Source of the DNA: Bradyrhizobium sp. 1(2017)
GTDB taxonomy: Bacteria; Pseudomonadota; Alphaproteobacteria; Rhizobiales; Xanthobacteraceae
NCBI RefSeq assembly: GCF_011602485.2
Contig: NZ_CP050022.2
Coordinates: 6,592,001 to 6,656,000 of the forward strand
Length of the DNA stretch: 64,000 bases
Direction: 5' to 3'
Shown here: one piece after another, positions 14,402 to 23,463 of the stretch
Layout: every line of letters begins with the position of its first letter
Numbering within the stretch: position 1 is the first letter of the stretch
Notes under the pieces: generated by a model
Databases searched by the model: none
The model's input: the letters and a program-made list of their open reading frames with translations, nothing else
Told to the model about the DNA's origin: nothing
Program-made: the position numbers and the translations under genes

Positions 14402-16135
14402 ATGACCGGCAGCGAGCATAGCGCAATTGAGACTTACGAGTGCGACGTGCTCGTGGCCGGATCGGGTTGCTCCGGCATGTCGGCCGCGATCACCGCGCGC
14501 CATCGCGGCCTCGACGTCCTGATCGTGGAGAAGGAGCCGCGCTTCGGCGGCACCACCGCCCGCTCCGGCGGCTGGCTGTGGATTCCCGGCACGTCGCTGG
14601 CAAAGGCCTACGGCATCGAGGAAACGCCTGAACGGGCCCGCACCTATCTGCGGCACGAGGCCGGCAACAATTTTGATGCGGCACGCGTCGATGCATTTCT
14701 TTCGGCCGGGCCAGAGGCGGTCGATTTCTTCACCAGCAAGACCGCGCTGCGCTTCGACATGCCGCTGGTGTTTCCCGACTATCACGCCGAGGCGCCCGGC
14801 GGCGCACAGGGCGGCCGCTCCATGGTGACGCGGCCGTTCGACGGCCGCGAGCTCGGCGATCGGATCAAGACGCTGGGCATGCCGCTGCCGGAGCTCACCG
14901 TGTTCGGCATGATGCTGGGCAGCGGCAAGGAGATCATTCACTTTATGCGGGTGACGAAGTCGCTGGCCTCCGCGGCCTATGTCGCCAAGCGTCTGTCGAG
15001 GCACCTGATGGACGTGCTGAGCTATGGCCGCGGCATGACGCTGACCAACGGCAATGCGCTGGCCGGACGACTGGCGAAATCCGCGCTCGATCTGAATATC
15101 CCGATGTGGCTGTCCGCGCCGGTGCGCGAGCTGACGGTCGAGAACGGCACTGTCACCGGAGCCATCGTTGCGCGGGAGGGACGCGAGGTGCGCGTCCGCG
15201 CACGCCAGGGCGTCGTGCTCGCCTGCGGCGGCTTCCCGCATGACGTCGCGCGGCGCAAGAAGATGTTCCCGCACGCGCCGACCGGCAACGAGCACTATTC
15301 GCCCGGGCCCACCGGCAATACCGGCGACGGCCTGCGGCTCGCGGAAAGCGCCGGCGGCCGCATCGAGGACCGCCTGCCCAACGCGGCAGCCTGGGTCCCG
15401 GTGTCGCTGACCACGCGCAAGGACGGCTCCAAGGGCGTGATGCCGCACTTCATCGATCGCGCCAAGCCCGGCGTGATCGCGGTGATGCGCGACGGCAGGC
15501 GCTTTGCCAATGAGGGCAATTCCTATCACGACTTCGTCCAGGCCATGATCAAGGCCGCCAAGCCCGGCGAGGAGATCGCCGCCTATCTCGTCTGCGATCA
15601 CAAGACGCTGCGCAAATATGGCCTTGGCTGCGTGCCGCCCTTCCCGATGCCGCTCGGTCACCACTTGAATACCGGATACCTCCTGCGCGGCGAGACCCTG
15701 GAAGCGCTCGCGGCCAAGGCCGGCATCGATGCGAAGGCCTTCACCGAGACGGTCAAGCAGTTCAATGCGACCGCGCCACTGGGACACGATGCCGCCTTCG
15801 GCAAGGGCTCGAAGGCCTATAACCGCTATCAGGGCGACGCGATGCACGGTCCGAACCCCTGCATCGCACCGATCGAGAACGGTCCGTTCTACGCGATCAA
15901 GATGGTGATCGGCGATCTCGGCACCTATGCCGGCATCGTCACCGACGAGAACGCGCGGGCGCTCGATGCCGAAGGCCGGGTCATTCCCGGGCTCTATGCT
16001 GCCGGCAACGACATGGCGAGCATCATGGGCGGCAACTATCCCGGCGCCGGTATCACGCTTGGGCCGGCGCTGACCTTCGGCTACATTGCCGGCAGACATC
16101 TCGCCGACAGCGCCGCCAAGCGCAACGCGGCGTAG
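14402..16135 (+). CDS. FAD-dependent oxidoreductase, fumarate reductase/3-ketosteroid dehydrogenase-like
   Basis: A 577-residue flavoprotein of the succinate dehydrogenase/fumarate reductase superfamily. N-terminal dinucleotide fold CDVLVAGSGCSGMSAAITA, then EKEPRFGGTTARSGGWLWIPG, a motif shared with 3-ketosteroid delta1-dehydrogenases and flavocytochrome c fumarate reductases. The C-terminal FAD part reads GLYAAGNDMASIMGGNYPGAGITLGPALTFG. No signal peptide or haem motif is visible, so it should be cytosolic and oxidise or reduce a C-C bond next to a carbonyl. Substrate unknown. It sits in a three-gene plus-strand operon. Confidence 0.9.
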   Translation: MTGSEHSAIETYECDVLVAGSGCSGMSAAITARHRGLDVLIVEKEPRFGGTTARSGGWLWIPGTSLAKAYGIEETPERARTYLRHEAGNNFDAARVDAFLSAGPEAVDFFTSKTALRFDMPLVFPDYHAEAPGGAQGGRSMVTRPFDGRELGDRIKTLGMPLPELTVFGMMLGSGKEIIHFMRVTKSLASAAYVAKRLSRHLMDVLSYGRGMTLTNGNALAGRLAKSALDLNIPMWLSAPVRELTVENGTVTGAIVAREGREVRVRARQGVVLACGGFPHDVARRKKMFPHAPTGNEHYSPGPTGNTGDGLRLAESAGGRIEDRLPNAAAWVPVSLTTRKDGSKGVMPHFIDRAKPGVIAVMRDGRRFANEGNSYHDFVQAMIKAAKPGEEIAAYLVCDHKTLRKYGLGCVPPFPMPLGHHLNTGYLLRGETLEALAAKAGIDAKAFTETVKQFNATAPLGHDAAFGKGSKAYNRYQGDAMHGPNPCIAPIENGPFYAIKMVIGDLGTYAGIVTDENARALDAEGRVIPGLYAAGNDMASIMGGNYPGAGITLGPALTFGYIAGRHLADSAAKRNAA

Positions 16136-16154
16136 GCCACACGCCAGGAGGCGC

Positions 16155-16949
16155 ATGAAGAGGGAAAGCCGCGGCATCCAGTCGATCGAGGTCGGCGGCG
16201 AATTGCTTCGCGCGCTCGCAAGGAGCGGCGAGCCGATGATGCTGCGCGACCTCGCCCGCGAGGCTGGCATGACACCGGCCAAGGCGCATCCTTATCTCGC
16301 CAGCTTCTCGCGCATCGGCCTGATCGAGCAGGATGAGAGTACCGGCCGCTACGAGATCGGCGCGCTGGCGCTCGAGCTCGGCCTGATCAGCCTGCGCCGC
16401 CTTTCCGGCGTGCGTATCGCGCGGCCGAAGATCGCGGCCCTCGCAAGCCAGATCGGCCACGCCGTCTCGCTCGCGGTCTGGGGCACGCACGGTCCGACCG
16501 TGGTGCAGCTCGAAGAGCCGGCCCAGCCGGTCCACATCGTGATGCGCGCCGGCTCGGTGATGGCGCTGCTGGAGACCGCCACGGGCCGCGCCTTTGCCGC
16601 ATTCCTGCCGGAGAAGACGATCAGCGCTGCGCTCGAAAGCGGCCTCGACCGTCACGGCGTCGGCTACAATCCGAAGCGCGCCGTGAAGGGTGCAAAGGTC
16701 GCCGAGATGCTCGCGGAGGTGCGCAAGCACGGCCTCGCCCGCGCGCTCGGCGATCCCCTGCCCGGCGTCAACGCGTTCTCCGCGCCCGTGTTCGACCATT
16801 CCGGCCATGTCGCGCTGGTCATCACCGCAATGGGGCCGGAAGGCACGTTCGACGCGCGCTGGGACAGCCCGATCGCCCATGCCCTACGCGATTGCGCGGG
16901 TGGGATTTCGAAGCGGCTGGGCTACGGGATGACGGTTGCGGCGGAGTGA
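16155..16949 (+). CDS. IclR-family transcriptional regulator
   Basis: 264 residues. N-terminal winged helix-turn-helix (RGIQSIEVGGELLRALARSG, then LRDLAREAGMTPAKAHPYL) and C-terminal IclR effector domain (VSLAVWGTHGPTVVQLEE to the end). The start at 16155 follows AGGAGG, 19 bases after the oxidoreductase stop. IclR proteins usually control adjacent catabolic genes in response to a small aromatic or acid. The likely target is the palindrome at 13097-13118 upstream of its own operon. Confidence 0.92.
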   Translation: MKRESRGIQSIEVGGELLRALARSGEPMMLRDLAREAGMTPAKAHPYLASFSRIGLIEQDESTGRYEIGALALELGLISLRRLSGVRIARPKIAALASQIGHAVSLAVWGTHGPTVVQLEEPAQPVHIVMRAGSVMALLETATGRAFAAFLPEKTISAALESGLDRHGVGYNPKRAVKGAKVAEMLAEVRKHGLARALGDPLPGVNAFSAPVFDHSGHVALVITAMGPEGTFDARWDSPIAHALRDCAGGISKRLGYGMTVAAE

Positions 16950-16962
16950 GGGGTAGTTTTGC

Positions 16963-17083
16963 GTCGTCCTGGCGAAAGCCAGGACCCATTACCCCAGGGA
17001 GCAGTCGTCGCCCGAGCTGGTAACCACGAGTCTTCGCCAAACCACGTCTTGTGGTAATGGGTCCTGGCTTTCGCCAGGACGAC
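16963..17083. repeat. long inverted repeat between convergent genes
   Basis: GTCGTCCTGGCGAAAGCCAG onward, through GACCCATTACC, is mirrored perfectly by GGTAATGGGTCCTGGCTTTC to GACGAC at the right, giving arms of about 31 bases around a 60-base centre. It lies between the convergent IclR and SDR genes and could act as a bidirectional terminator. The arms resemble a widespread Bradyrhizobium palindromic element. Confidence 0.75.
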
Positions 17084-17130
17084 ATCGAAGGCGTAGCAGC
17101 AGCTCGTTCCCACCGCGCTTTCGTGCCCCT

Positions 17131-17913
17131 CTACTTGTCCTTCACCGGCACCGTGTAGTTCAGGATCAGCCGGCCGCCGTCCGGATAGATCGTTTGTCCC
17201 GTGATGTAGGAGGCATCGTCGCTGGCAAGGAACGCCACGACCGAGGCGACCTCGCTCGGCTCGCCGCCGCGGCCGGCCGGCGTACGCGACATCACGGTCT
17301 TGCGGGCATCCTCCGAGGTGTAGATGGACGACGCCACCATGTCGGTCAGGATCGTGCCCGGCCCGACCGCGACGACGCGGATATTGTGCGGGGCGAGCGC
17401 GACGGCAGCGACCGAGGTGAGCTGCTTCATGCCGCCCTTCGACATCGCATAGGTCGCAAGCGCCGGGATCGCCAGCAGCGCGTTCACTGAGGACATGTTG
17501 ATGATGACCCCGCCGCCGCTACCTTGCGCGATCATCTGCCTCGCGGCCGCCTGCACGCCGAAGAACGCGCCTTTCAGGTTGATGCCGATGATTTCGTCGA
17601 ATTCCTCTTCCGAAATCTCGAGGATGTCCCTGTTGCGGGCGACGCCGGCATTGTTGACCATGATGTCGAGCCGGCCGAAGTCCTTCACGGCGGTCGCGAC
17701 CAGCTGATCCACATCGGCGCGCCTGGCGACATTGCCGGTGATGGTGCGCAAGGCATCCGGCCGCCCGAGCTCGGCCGCCGTCGCCGCCAGGCCCTCCGCA
17801 TCGACATCCGAGATCACGACCTTGACGCCGTCGTCCAGGAATCTCTTCGCGCAGGCCTTGCCGATGCCGCGCGCCGCGCCGGTGATGGCGGCGACCTTGC
17901 CGGATAGTTTCAT
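17131..17913 (-). CDS. short-chain dehydrogenase/reductase
   Basis: 260 residues with an intact classical SDR active site: TGAARGIG near residue 11, NNAGVARNRD, NMSSVNALLAIPALATYAMSKGG with Ser, Tyr and Lys all present, and PDGGRLIL at the end. Such enzymes use NAD(P) to oxidise or reduce a hydroxyl or keto group, with unknown substrate here. It is transcribed away from the DadA-like gene's stop (163-base gap), so it may be downstream in the same minus-strand unit. Confidence 0.92.
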   Translation of the reverse strand: MKLSGKVAAITGAARGIGKACAKRFLDDGVKVVISDVDAEGLAATAAELGRPDALRTITGNVARRADVDQLVATAVKDFGRLDIMVNNAGVARNRDILEISEEEFDEIIGINLKGAFFGVQAAARQMIAQGSGGGVIINMSSVNALLAIPALATYAMSKGGMKQLTSVAAVALAPHNIRVVAVGPGTILTDMVASSIYTSEDARKTVMSRTPAGRGGEPSEVASVVAFLASDDASYITGQTIYPDGGRLILNYTVPVKDK

Positions 17914-18076
17914 GGGTTCGCTCCCGAATAGCTGCTCGCAGCAGGCCCGCGCCGGGTGAGGATTCGCGCTGGGGCCGCCGCGACGCCGAGATGAGCACGG
18001 AACCGGCTCTTGATAAAGGCGGCATCGGCGATCACGGAATCAACGCCGTATTGCCTGGCCGGGTCGCGCTGCGGTC

Positions 18077-19342
18077 TCAGAGGAAACGATCGGGTGCGAA
18101 GGGGCCGAGCGGAATCTCCGGCGGCTTGCCGCTCAGCAGCTGGGCGACGAGACGGCCGGTCCGGGCCGAGCCGACCAGGCCGACATGGCCGTGGCCGAAG
18201 GCATAGACGATATCGCGCGAGGCCCGCGCATAGCCGATGCAGGGCCGTCCGTCAGGCATGCTCGGCCGATGACCGAACCAGGTTTTTATGCGCGAAGTCG
18301 GGATGTCCTTCGGCAGCTTGGGAAACATGCTGATGAGGTGGTTGCGCAAAATCTCGGCCCGCTTCCAGTTCGGCGCGGCCTCCAGGCCTGCGATCTCGAC
18401 CGTGCCGGCGGCGCGCAAGCCCCTGTCGGTCCAGTTCACCACCATCTTGGCATCCGACGCCATCATCGAGCTGCGCGGACCCGATTCCGGATTCTCGATC
18501 ATCACATGGTAGCCACGCTCGGTCTCGAGCGGAAGCGGGTCGCCGACCGATGCGGTGAGCTGCTCCGACCTCGCGCCTGCCGCGACCACCGCGGCATCGC
18601 AAGCGATCTCTCCGGTCTCGGTCAGGACGGCGACGAGCTTGCCGCCGTCGAGCTTGAGGCCGGTTGCCTTGGCCCGCACGTGCTTCACACCGCTGGCGAG
18701 CGCGTGATTGGCGAGCGCCGCGACATAGGCCCCGGGATTGCGACAGCGACCGGCCTCCTCCACCACCACGCCAAAGGTGTAGCGCGGATGCAGGTCCGGC
18801 TCGCGCTGACGCATCTCATCGGCGTTGAGCTCCAGCCATTCGACGCCGACCTTCTTGCGCAGCCGCCAGCCGAGATCGTTGTCGAAATTGCCGCGCGAGG
18901 GGAAGACATGCATCACGCCGTTGCGCTCGATCAGTTCGGGCACGCCCGCCTCTTCGGCGAGCTTCCGATGCAGCAACGGCGCATCCTTCAGCAGATCACG
19001 CAGCGCGAACGCCGTCGTCTCGACGCGCGCCTCGGTCCAGCCCGAGAGCAGATACTTGATCAGCCAGGGCAGCGCTTTCGGCAGGTACGACCAGCGGATC
19101 GCGAGCGGGCCGAGCGGATCCATCAAATAGCCCGGCACCTTCTTCCAGACGCCGGGCTCGGCCGGCGGAATCACCGAATGGGACGACAGCCAGCCGGCAT
19201 TGCCATAGCTCGCCGCCTGCTCGCCGCCAGGATCGCCCGGATCGATCAGCGTGACGCGATGGCCCTCGCGCAGCGCCTCGATGGCGCTGATCACGCCGAC
19301 CGCGCCGGCGCCGATGATCGCGACGTGGCGGCCGGCCGGCAT
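18077..19342 (-). CDS. FAD-dependent D-amino-acid dehydrogenase-like oxidoreductase (DadA family)
   Basis: 421 residues. Rossmann start HVAIIGAGAVGVISAIEAL, then ASYGNAGWLSSHSVIPPAEPG, the DadA/DAO-type second motif, and C-terminal IKTWFGHRPSMPDGRPCIG and YAFGHGHVGLVGSARTG. Length and motifs match D-amino acid dehydrogenase small subunits, which deaminate D-amino acids to 2-oxo acids and feed electrons to the respiratory chain. The gene begins three bases after the TPP enzyme's stop, so both are made together. A 2-oxo acid from this enzyme could feed the TPP enzyme; that is inference. Confidence 0.9.
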   Translation of the reverse strand: MPAGRHVAIIGAGAVGVISAIEALREGHRVTLIDPGDPGGEQAASYGNAGWLSSHSVIPPAEPGVWKKVPGYLMDPLGPLAIRWSYLPKALPWLIKYLLSGWTEARVETTAFALRDLLKDAPLLHRKLAEEAGVPELIERNGVMHVFPSRGNFDNDLGWRLRKKVGVEWLELNADEMRQREPDLHPRYTFGVVVEEAGRCRNPGAYVAALANHALASGVKHVRAKATGLKLDGGKLVAVLTETGEIACDAAVVAAGARSEQLTASVGDPLPLETERGYHVMIENPESGPRSSMMASDAKMVVNWTDRGLRAAGTVEIAGLEAAPNWKRAEILRNHLISMFPKLPKDIPTSRIKTWFGHRPSMPDGRPCIGYARASRDIVYAFGHGHVGLVGSARTGRLVAQLLSGKPPEIPLGPFAPDRFL

Positions 19343-19345
19343 CGC

Positions 19346-21007
19346 CTAGGCCTTCACCGCGGGCGCAAAGTCCTTGCCGACCGAGATCGCGCGCGGATCG
19401 ATGATGCAGTGGAGGATCGACGGCTTGCCCGAGGCGACCGCACGCTCGAACGCCGGCGCGAATTCTTCGGTGCGCTCGACGCGCTCGCCATGGCCGCCGA
19501 ACGCCTTCGCGTACATCGCAAAGTCGGGGTTCTTGAGCTGGGTGCCGACGACGCGCCCGGGATAGTCGCGCTCCTGGTGCATGCGGATGGTGCCGTATTG
19601 CGAATTGTCGATGACGATGACGACCAGGGGTGCATCATACTGCACGGCGGTCGCGAATTCCTGGCCGTTCATCAGGAAGCAGCCGTCCCCTGCGAACGCG
19701 ACGACGGTTCGATCCGGATATTGCCGTTTCGCCAGCACGCCTGCCGGCACCCCATAGCCCATCGAGCCCGAGGTCGGCGCGAGCTGCGCGGCGAAGCTGT
19801 GGAAGCGGTGGTGGCGATGGATCCAGCCGGCGTAATTGCCGGCGCCGTTGCAGACGATGGCGTCCTTCGGCAGGCGGTCGCGCAGCCAGGTCATGACCTG
19901 GCCGTACTGGAACGTGCCCGGCAGCTCGCGCGCCTTGTCGGTCCAGGCGATGTAATCGGCATGCGCCTTCGCCGCCTCGCCCTTCCATGCAACCGCGCCG
20001 GCCGGCTTCAGCGTCTCGACGGCGGCGGCGAAGGCGGCCGGCGTCGCCTGGATCGCGAGGGCCGGCTGATAGACGCGACCGAGCTCTTCGGAACCCGGAT
20101 GAACGTGGATCAGCTTCTGCTGCGGCGTCGGAATATCCAGCAGCGTGTAGGACGAGGACGGCATCTCCGACATGCGGCCGCCGATGAGCAGGATGACATC
20201 GGCGCCCTCGATCCGCGCCTTCAGGCCCGGGCTCGGCCCGATGCCGAGATCGCCGGCATAATGCGAATGATCGGCGTCGATCAGCGAGGCCCGGCGGAAC
20301 GAGGTTGCGACCGGCAGGTCGAACCGCTCGGCAAAGCGCGCGATGCTCTTGGTCGCCTCATCGGTCCAGCGCGAGCCGCCGAGAATGACGAGCGGCGCCT
20401 TGGCGGTGGCGAGCATGGCGCCGAGCTTCTCGATGTCGGCCGGCGCGGGCCAGCTCACGGCGGGCTCGATGCGCATGGCATCGGCAACGGCGGCGGTCTC
20501 GGTCAGCATGTTCTCCGGCAGCGCGATCACCACGGGACCGGGGCGGCCCTGCATGGCGACACGAAAGGCGCGCGCGACCAGCTCCGGAATGCGGTCGGGG
20601 CGATCGATCTCAACCGCCCATTTCGCCATGGGGCCGAACACCGCCTTGTAGTCGAGCTCCTGGAAGGCCTCGCGCTCGCGCATGCCGGTGTCGACCTGGC
20701 CGACGAACAGGATCATCGGCGTCGAATCCTGCATCGCGATGTGGACGCCGTGGCTGGCATTGGTCGCACCCGGGCCGCGGGTGACGAAGCAGACGCCCGG
20801 CCGGCCCGTGAGCTTGCCATAGGCTTCGGCCATCATCGCAGCGCCACCTTCGGCGCGGCAGATCACGACGTCGATCGGGCTGTCATGCAGCGCGTCGAGG
20901 GCGGCCAGATAGCTCTCGCCCGGCACGCAGGTGACGCGCTCGACCCCTTGCGCGACCAGCTGGTCGATCAGGATCTGGCCCCCGGTGCGGGTGTTGCGAA
21001 TGGTCAT
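19346..21007 (-). CDS. acetolactate synthase-like thiamine diphosphate enzyme
   Basis: 553 residues with the three domains of the ThDP decarboxylase/carboligase family. The catalytic Glu is in CRAEGGAAMMAEAYGKLTG near residue 51. The central domain holds PVVIALPENML. The ThDP-binding motif runs GDGCFLMNGQEF to NSQYG in the C-terminal third. It likely acts on a 2-oxo acid such as pyruvate. No regulatory small subunit is nearby, so a catabolic role is more likely than valine synthesis. ATG 21007 (MTIRNTRTGGQILI) is used; an upstream in-frame ATG at 21037 is less likely. Confidence 0.9.
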   Translation of the reverse strand: MTIRNTRTGGQILIDQLVAQGVERVTCVPGESYLAALDALHDSPIDVVICRAEGGAAMMAEAYGKLTGRPGVCFVTRGPGATNASHGVHIAMQDSTPMILFVGQVDTGMREREAFQELDYKAVFGPMAKWAVEIDRPDRIPELVARAFRVAMQGRPGPVVIALPENMLTETAAVADAMRIEPAVSWPAPADIEKLGAMLATAKAPLVILGGSRWTDEATKSIARFAERFDLPVATSFRRASLIDADHSHYAGDLGIGPSPGLKARIEGADVILLIGGRMSEMPSSSYTLLDIPTPQQKLIHVHPGSEELGRVYQPALAIQATPAAFAAAVETLKPAGAVAWKGEAAKAHADYIAWTDKARELPGTFQYGQVMTWLRDRLPKDAIVCNGAGNYAGWIHRHHRFHSFAAQLAPTSGSMGYGVPAGVLAKRQYPDRTVVAFAGDGCFLMNGQEFATAVQYDAPLVVIVIDNSQYGTIRMHQERDYPGRVVGTQLKNPDFAMYAKAFGGHGERVERTEEFAPAFERAVASGKPSILHCIIDPRAISVGKDFAPAVKA

Positions 21008-21233
21008 GACGGCTCCCTCAAGGCTCTGGCGATGCACTCTTATTCGGGAACTGGCGTAGGACAGGCCGAGAGAGCACGCAAGATCGAAAGGCTTCTCGCA
21101 GCCTGCGCAGGGCTCATGCCCGTCCCTGCCGTTTGCACTACAGCCCGTGCAGCGGCCGCTCCCTGGACTGGAGATGGCGAGCTTCGACGTCTTCGTCTAC
21201 GATCCGGCCGAACCACTCGTCTGGAGCACCGGA

Positions 21234-21923
21234 ATGCAAACCATCGGCCTGATCGGAGGCATGAGCTGGGAGAGCACCGCACTCTATTACAAGCTCATCA
21301 ATGAGCGCGTCCGCGACCGCATAGGCAAGCTGCATTCGGCTCCACTGTTGATGTACTCCTACGATGTTCAGGGGATCAAGGAGATGCAATATGCCGGCCG
21401 CTGGAGCGAGGCGGCGGCCAGCCTCGCGGAGGTGGCACGGCGCCTCGAAAGCGCCGGCGCGCGTGCGATCGTGCTGTGCACCAACACGATGCACAAGCTG
21501 GCTCCCGAGATCGTCTCCGGCGTGACCGTTCCGTTCATCCACATCGGGGATGCAACGGCGCAGCGGATTCGGTCGAAGGGGCATCGGCGGGTCGGGCTGC
21601 TCGGCACCAAATTCACCATGGAGGAACATTTCTACGTCGATCGGCTGCGCGCGCATGATCTCGACGTCCTGGTCCCTCCCGCCGACGCGCGCGCCGACGT
21701 GAACCGCATCATCTACGATGAGCTGTGCCTTGGAAACGTCGCCGCCGACTCGCGCCGTCGCTATCGGGAGGTGATGGCAGCGCTCGTCGCCGCGGGTGCG
21801 GAGTGCATCATCCTCGGCTGCACCGAGATCACGATGCTGGTCGGCCCGGACGACACCTCCGTCGAGACCTTCGACACCACCGCGATTCACGCCGAGACGG
21901 CGGCCGATTTCGCCATCGGATGA
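21234..21923 (+). CDS. aspartate/glutamate racemase-family protein
   Basis: 229 residues starting MQTIGLIGGMSWESTALYY, the canonical N-terminus of YgeA/aspartate racemase proteins. Both catalytic cysteines are present, in VLCTNTMHK and ILGCTEITML, so cofactor-independent racemisation is expected. The ATG at 21234 fits the family start, although the frame is open for 87 bases upstream. It diverges from the TPP/DadA pair and its stop overlaps the TetR start (ATGA). With the DadA-like enzyme it suggests D-amino acid use. Confidence 0.92.
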   Translation: MQTIGLIGGMSWESTALYYKLINERVRDRIGKLHSAPLLMYSYDVQGIKEMQYAGRWSEAAASLAEVARRLESAGARAIVLCTNTMHKLAPEIVSGVTVPFIHIGDATAQRIRSKGHRRVGLLGTKFTMEEHFYVDRLRAHDLDVLVPPADARADVNRIIYDELCLGNVAADSRRRYREVMAALVAAGAECIILGCTEITMLVGPDDTSVETFDTTAIHAETAADFAIG

Positions 21924-22570
21924 CGCGCGAACGCATGCCGCTGCCATCGAAGCGCACCAACGATCCCGAGCGCACCAAGCGCGACATCCTCGAAGTGGCG
22001 ATGGCCGAATTCGCCTCGGAGGGCTACTCCGGCGCACGCGTCGATGCGATCGCCGCCCGGACCCGCACGTCGAAACGGATGATCTATTACTATTTCGGCG
22101 GCAAGGAACAGCTGTACTTGGCGGTGCTGGAGGAGGCCTATCGCAGCATCCGCGCGCTGGAGGACCAGCTCGACATCGAAAGCTGCGACGCCCGCGAGGG
22201 ACTGCGCCGGCTGATCCAGGCTACCTTCGACCATGACGAGCGCAACCCGAACTTCATCCGCCTCGTCAGCATCGAGAACATCCACCACGGCAAGCATCTG
22301 AAGCAGAACCTGCAACTGCGCCAGCTCAACGCCAGCGTGATCGCGACCCTCGACGGCATCCTCAAGCGCGGCCGCAGCGAGGGCGTCTTCCGCGACGACG
22401 TCGACGCCATCGACCTGCACCTCGCCATCAGCTCCTACTGCTTCTTCCGCGTCGCCAACCGCTACACGTTCGGAACCCTGTTCGACCGCGATCTCAGCGA
22501 GCCCACGGTGCTGGCGAAGAGCCGCGCGCAGATCGTGGAGATGATCTTGGCGTGGCTGGCGAAGGGGTGA
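21920..22570 (+). CDS. TetR-family transcriptional regulator
   Basis: 216 residues. N-terminal helix-turn-helix: RTKRDILEVAMAEFASEGYS, then VDAIAARTRTSKRMIYYYF, and GGKEQLYLAVLEEAY. The C-terminal ligand domain includes HHGKHLKQNLQLRQLN and YCFFRVANRYTFGTLFDRD, a RutR/YcdC-like profile. The ATG at 21920 overlaps the racemase stop, so the two are coupled. The likely targets are the racemase promoter and the divergent TPP/DadA promoter in the 226-base gap 21008-21233. Confidence 0.92.
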   Translation: MTRERMPLPSKRTNDPERTKRDILEVAMAEFASEGYSGARVDAIAARTRTSKRMIYYYFGGKEQLYLAVLEEAYRSIRALEDQLDIESCDAREGLRRLIQATFDHDERNPNFIRLVSIENIHHGKHLKQNLQLRQLNASVIATLDGILKRGRSEGVFRDDVDAIDLHLAISSYCFFRVANRYTFGTLFDRDLSEPTVLAKSRAQIVEMILAWLAKG

Positions 22571-22601
22571 TAACCAACGACGCAGCCCGGGACGACGACC
22601 T

Positions 22602-22670
22602 GTAGCCCGCATGAGCGAAGCGACATGCGGGATCAGCCGTCCCGGATATCGCTTCGCTCATCCGGGCTAC
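22602..22670. repeat. palindromic intergenic repeat (GTAGCCCGCATGAGCGAAGCG type)
   Basis: GTAGCCCG at 22602 pairs with CGGGCTAC ending at 22670, and ATGAGCGAAGCGA pairs with TCGCTTCGCTCAT, forming a long stem. It lies between the convergent TetR and permease genes, so it may end transcription from both sides. It belongs to a common Bradyrhizobium repeat type. Confidence 0.7.
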
Positions 22671-22677
22671 GGCCCCC

Positions 22678-23463
22678 TCACCCGCCCTTCTTCTGCCGCG
22701 TGCTCGCCAGCAGCACCAGCATGAAGGAGGCCGCCGTCATCAGCGTCGAGATCGCGGCGATGGTTGGATCGATCTCGTCGCGCAGCGCGGTGAACATGCG
22801 CTTGGTCAGCGGCTGATACTGCCCGCCGGAAATGAACAGCGCGACGATGGTCTCGTCCATCGCCGAGATGAAGGCAAAGATGCCGCCGGCGACCACGCTC
22901 GACTTGATCTGCGGCAAGGTCACGGCAAAGAAGCTGCGCAGGCGGTTCATGCCGAGGCTGCGCGCCACCATCTCCTGCGCCGGATCGAAGCTCTGCAGGC
23001 CCGCCAGGACCGAGATGACGACATAAGGCAGGCCCAGCATCACGTTCGCCAGCACGAGACCGGGCATGGTCGCGACCAGACCGACCTTGGCGTAGACGAA
23101 GAAGATACCGACCGCGGTGATGATGATCGGCACCACCAGCGGCAACAGCAGTGTCATGTGGATGACGCGCATGATGCGCAACTTCGACTGGCTGATGGCA
23201 TAGGCGGCGGCAACGCCACAGGGCGTTGCGATCACGACGGTGAGGAGCGCCACCGCAAGTGTCACGCGCGTCGCCTGCATCCAGGCCGGATTGCCGAAGT
23301 ACTGCTGGTACCAGCGCAGCGAGAAGGACGGCGGCGGGAAGGTCAAAAAACGCGCGCTGGAGAACGAGATCGGAGCGATGATCAACACGGGCAGGATCAG
23401 ATAGACCAGCACCAGCGCGCTGATCACGTAGAGGGCAATTCGTGCAGGCGAGGCACGCATCAT
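22678..23463 (-). CDS. ABC transporter permease, PotC-like
   Basis: A 261-residue inner-membrane permease with about six helices. The EAA loop reads ARSLGMNRLRSFFAVTLPQI, the contact point for the ATPase. First helix ALYVISALVLVYLILPVLII. The family handles polyamines, putrescine, opines or similar cations. The start (ATGATG at 23463) overlaps the stop of the partner permease. It is the last gene of the six-gene operon starting at 28613. Confidence 0.93.
   Translation of the reverse strand: MMRASPARIALYVISALVLVYLILPVLIIAPISFSSARFLTFPPPSFSLRWYQQYFGNPAWMQATRVTLAVALLTVVIATPCGVAAAYAISQSKLRIMRVIHMTLLLPLVVPIIITAVGIFFVYAKVGLVATMPGLVLANVMLGLPYVVISVLAGLQSFDPAQEMVARSLGMNRLRSFFAVTLPQIKSSVVAGGIFAFISAMDETIVALFISGGQYQPLTKRMFTALRDEIDPTIAAISTLMTAASFMLVLLASTRQKKGG

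Noticed and set aside
18185..21304. A 1039-codon open frame antisense to the DadA-like and TPP enzyme genes
   Set aside because: Long open frames are expected opposite high-GC genes; both sense genes have complete family motifs.
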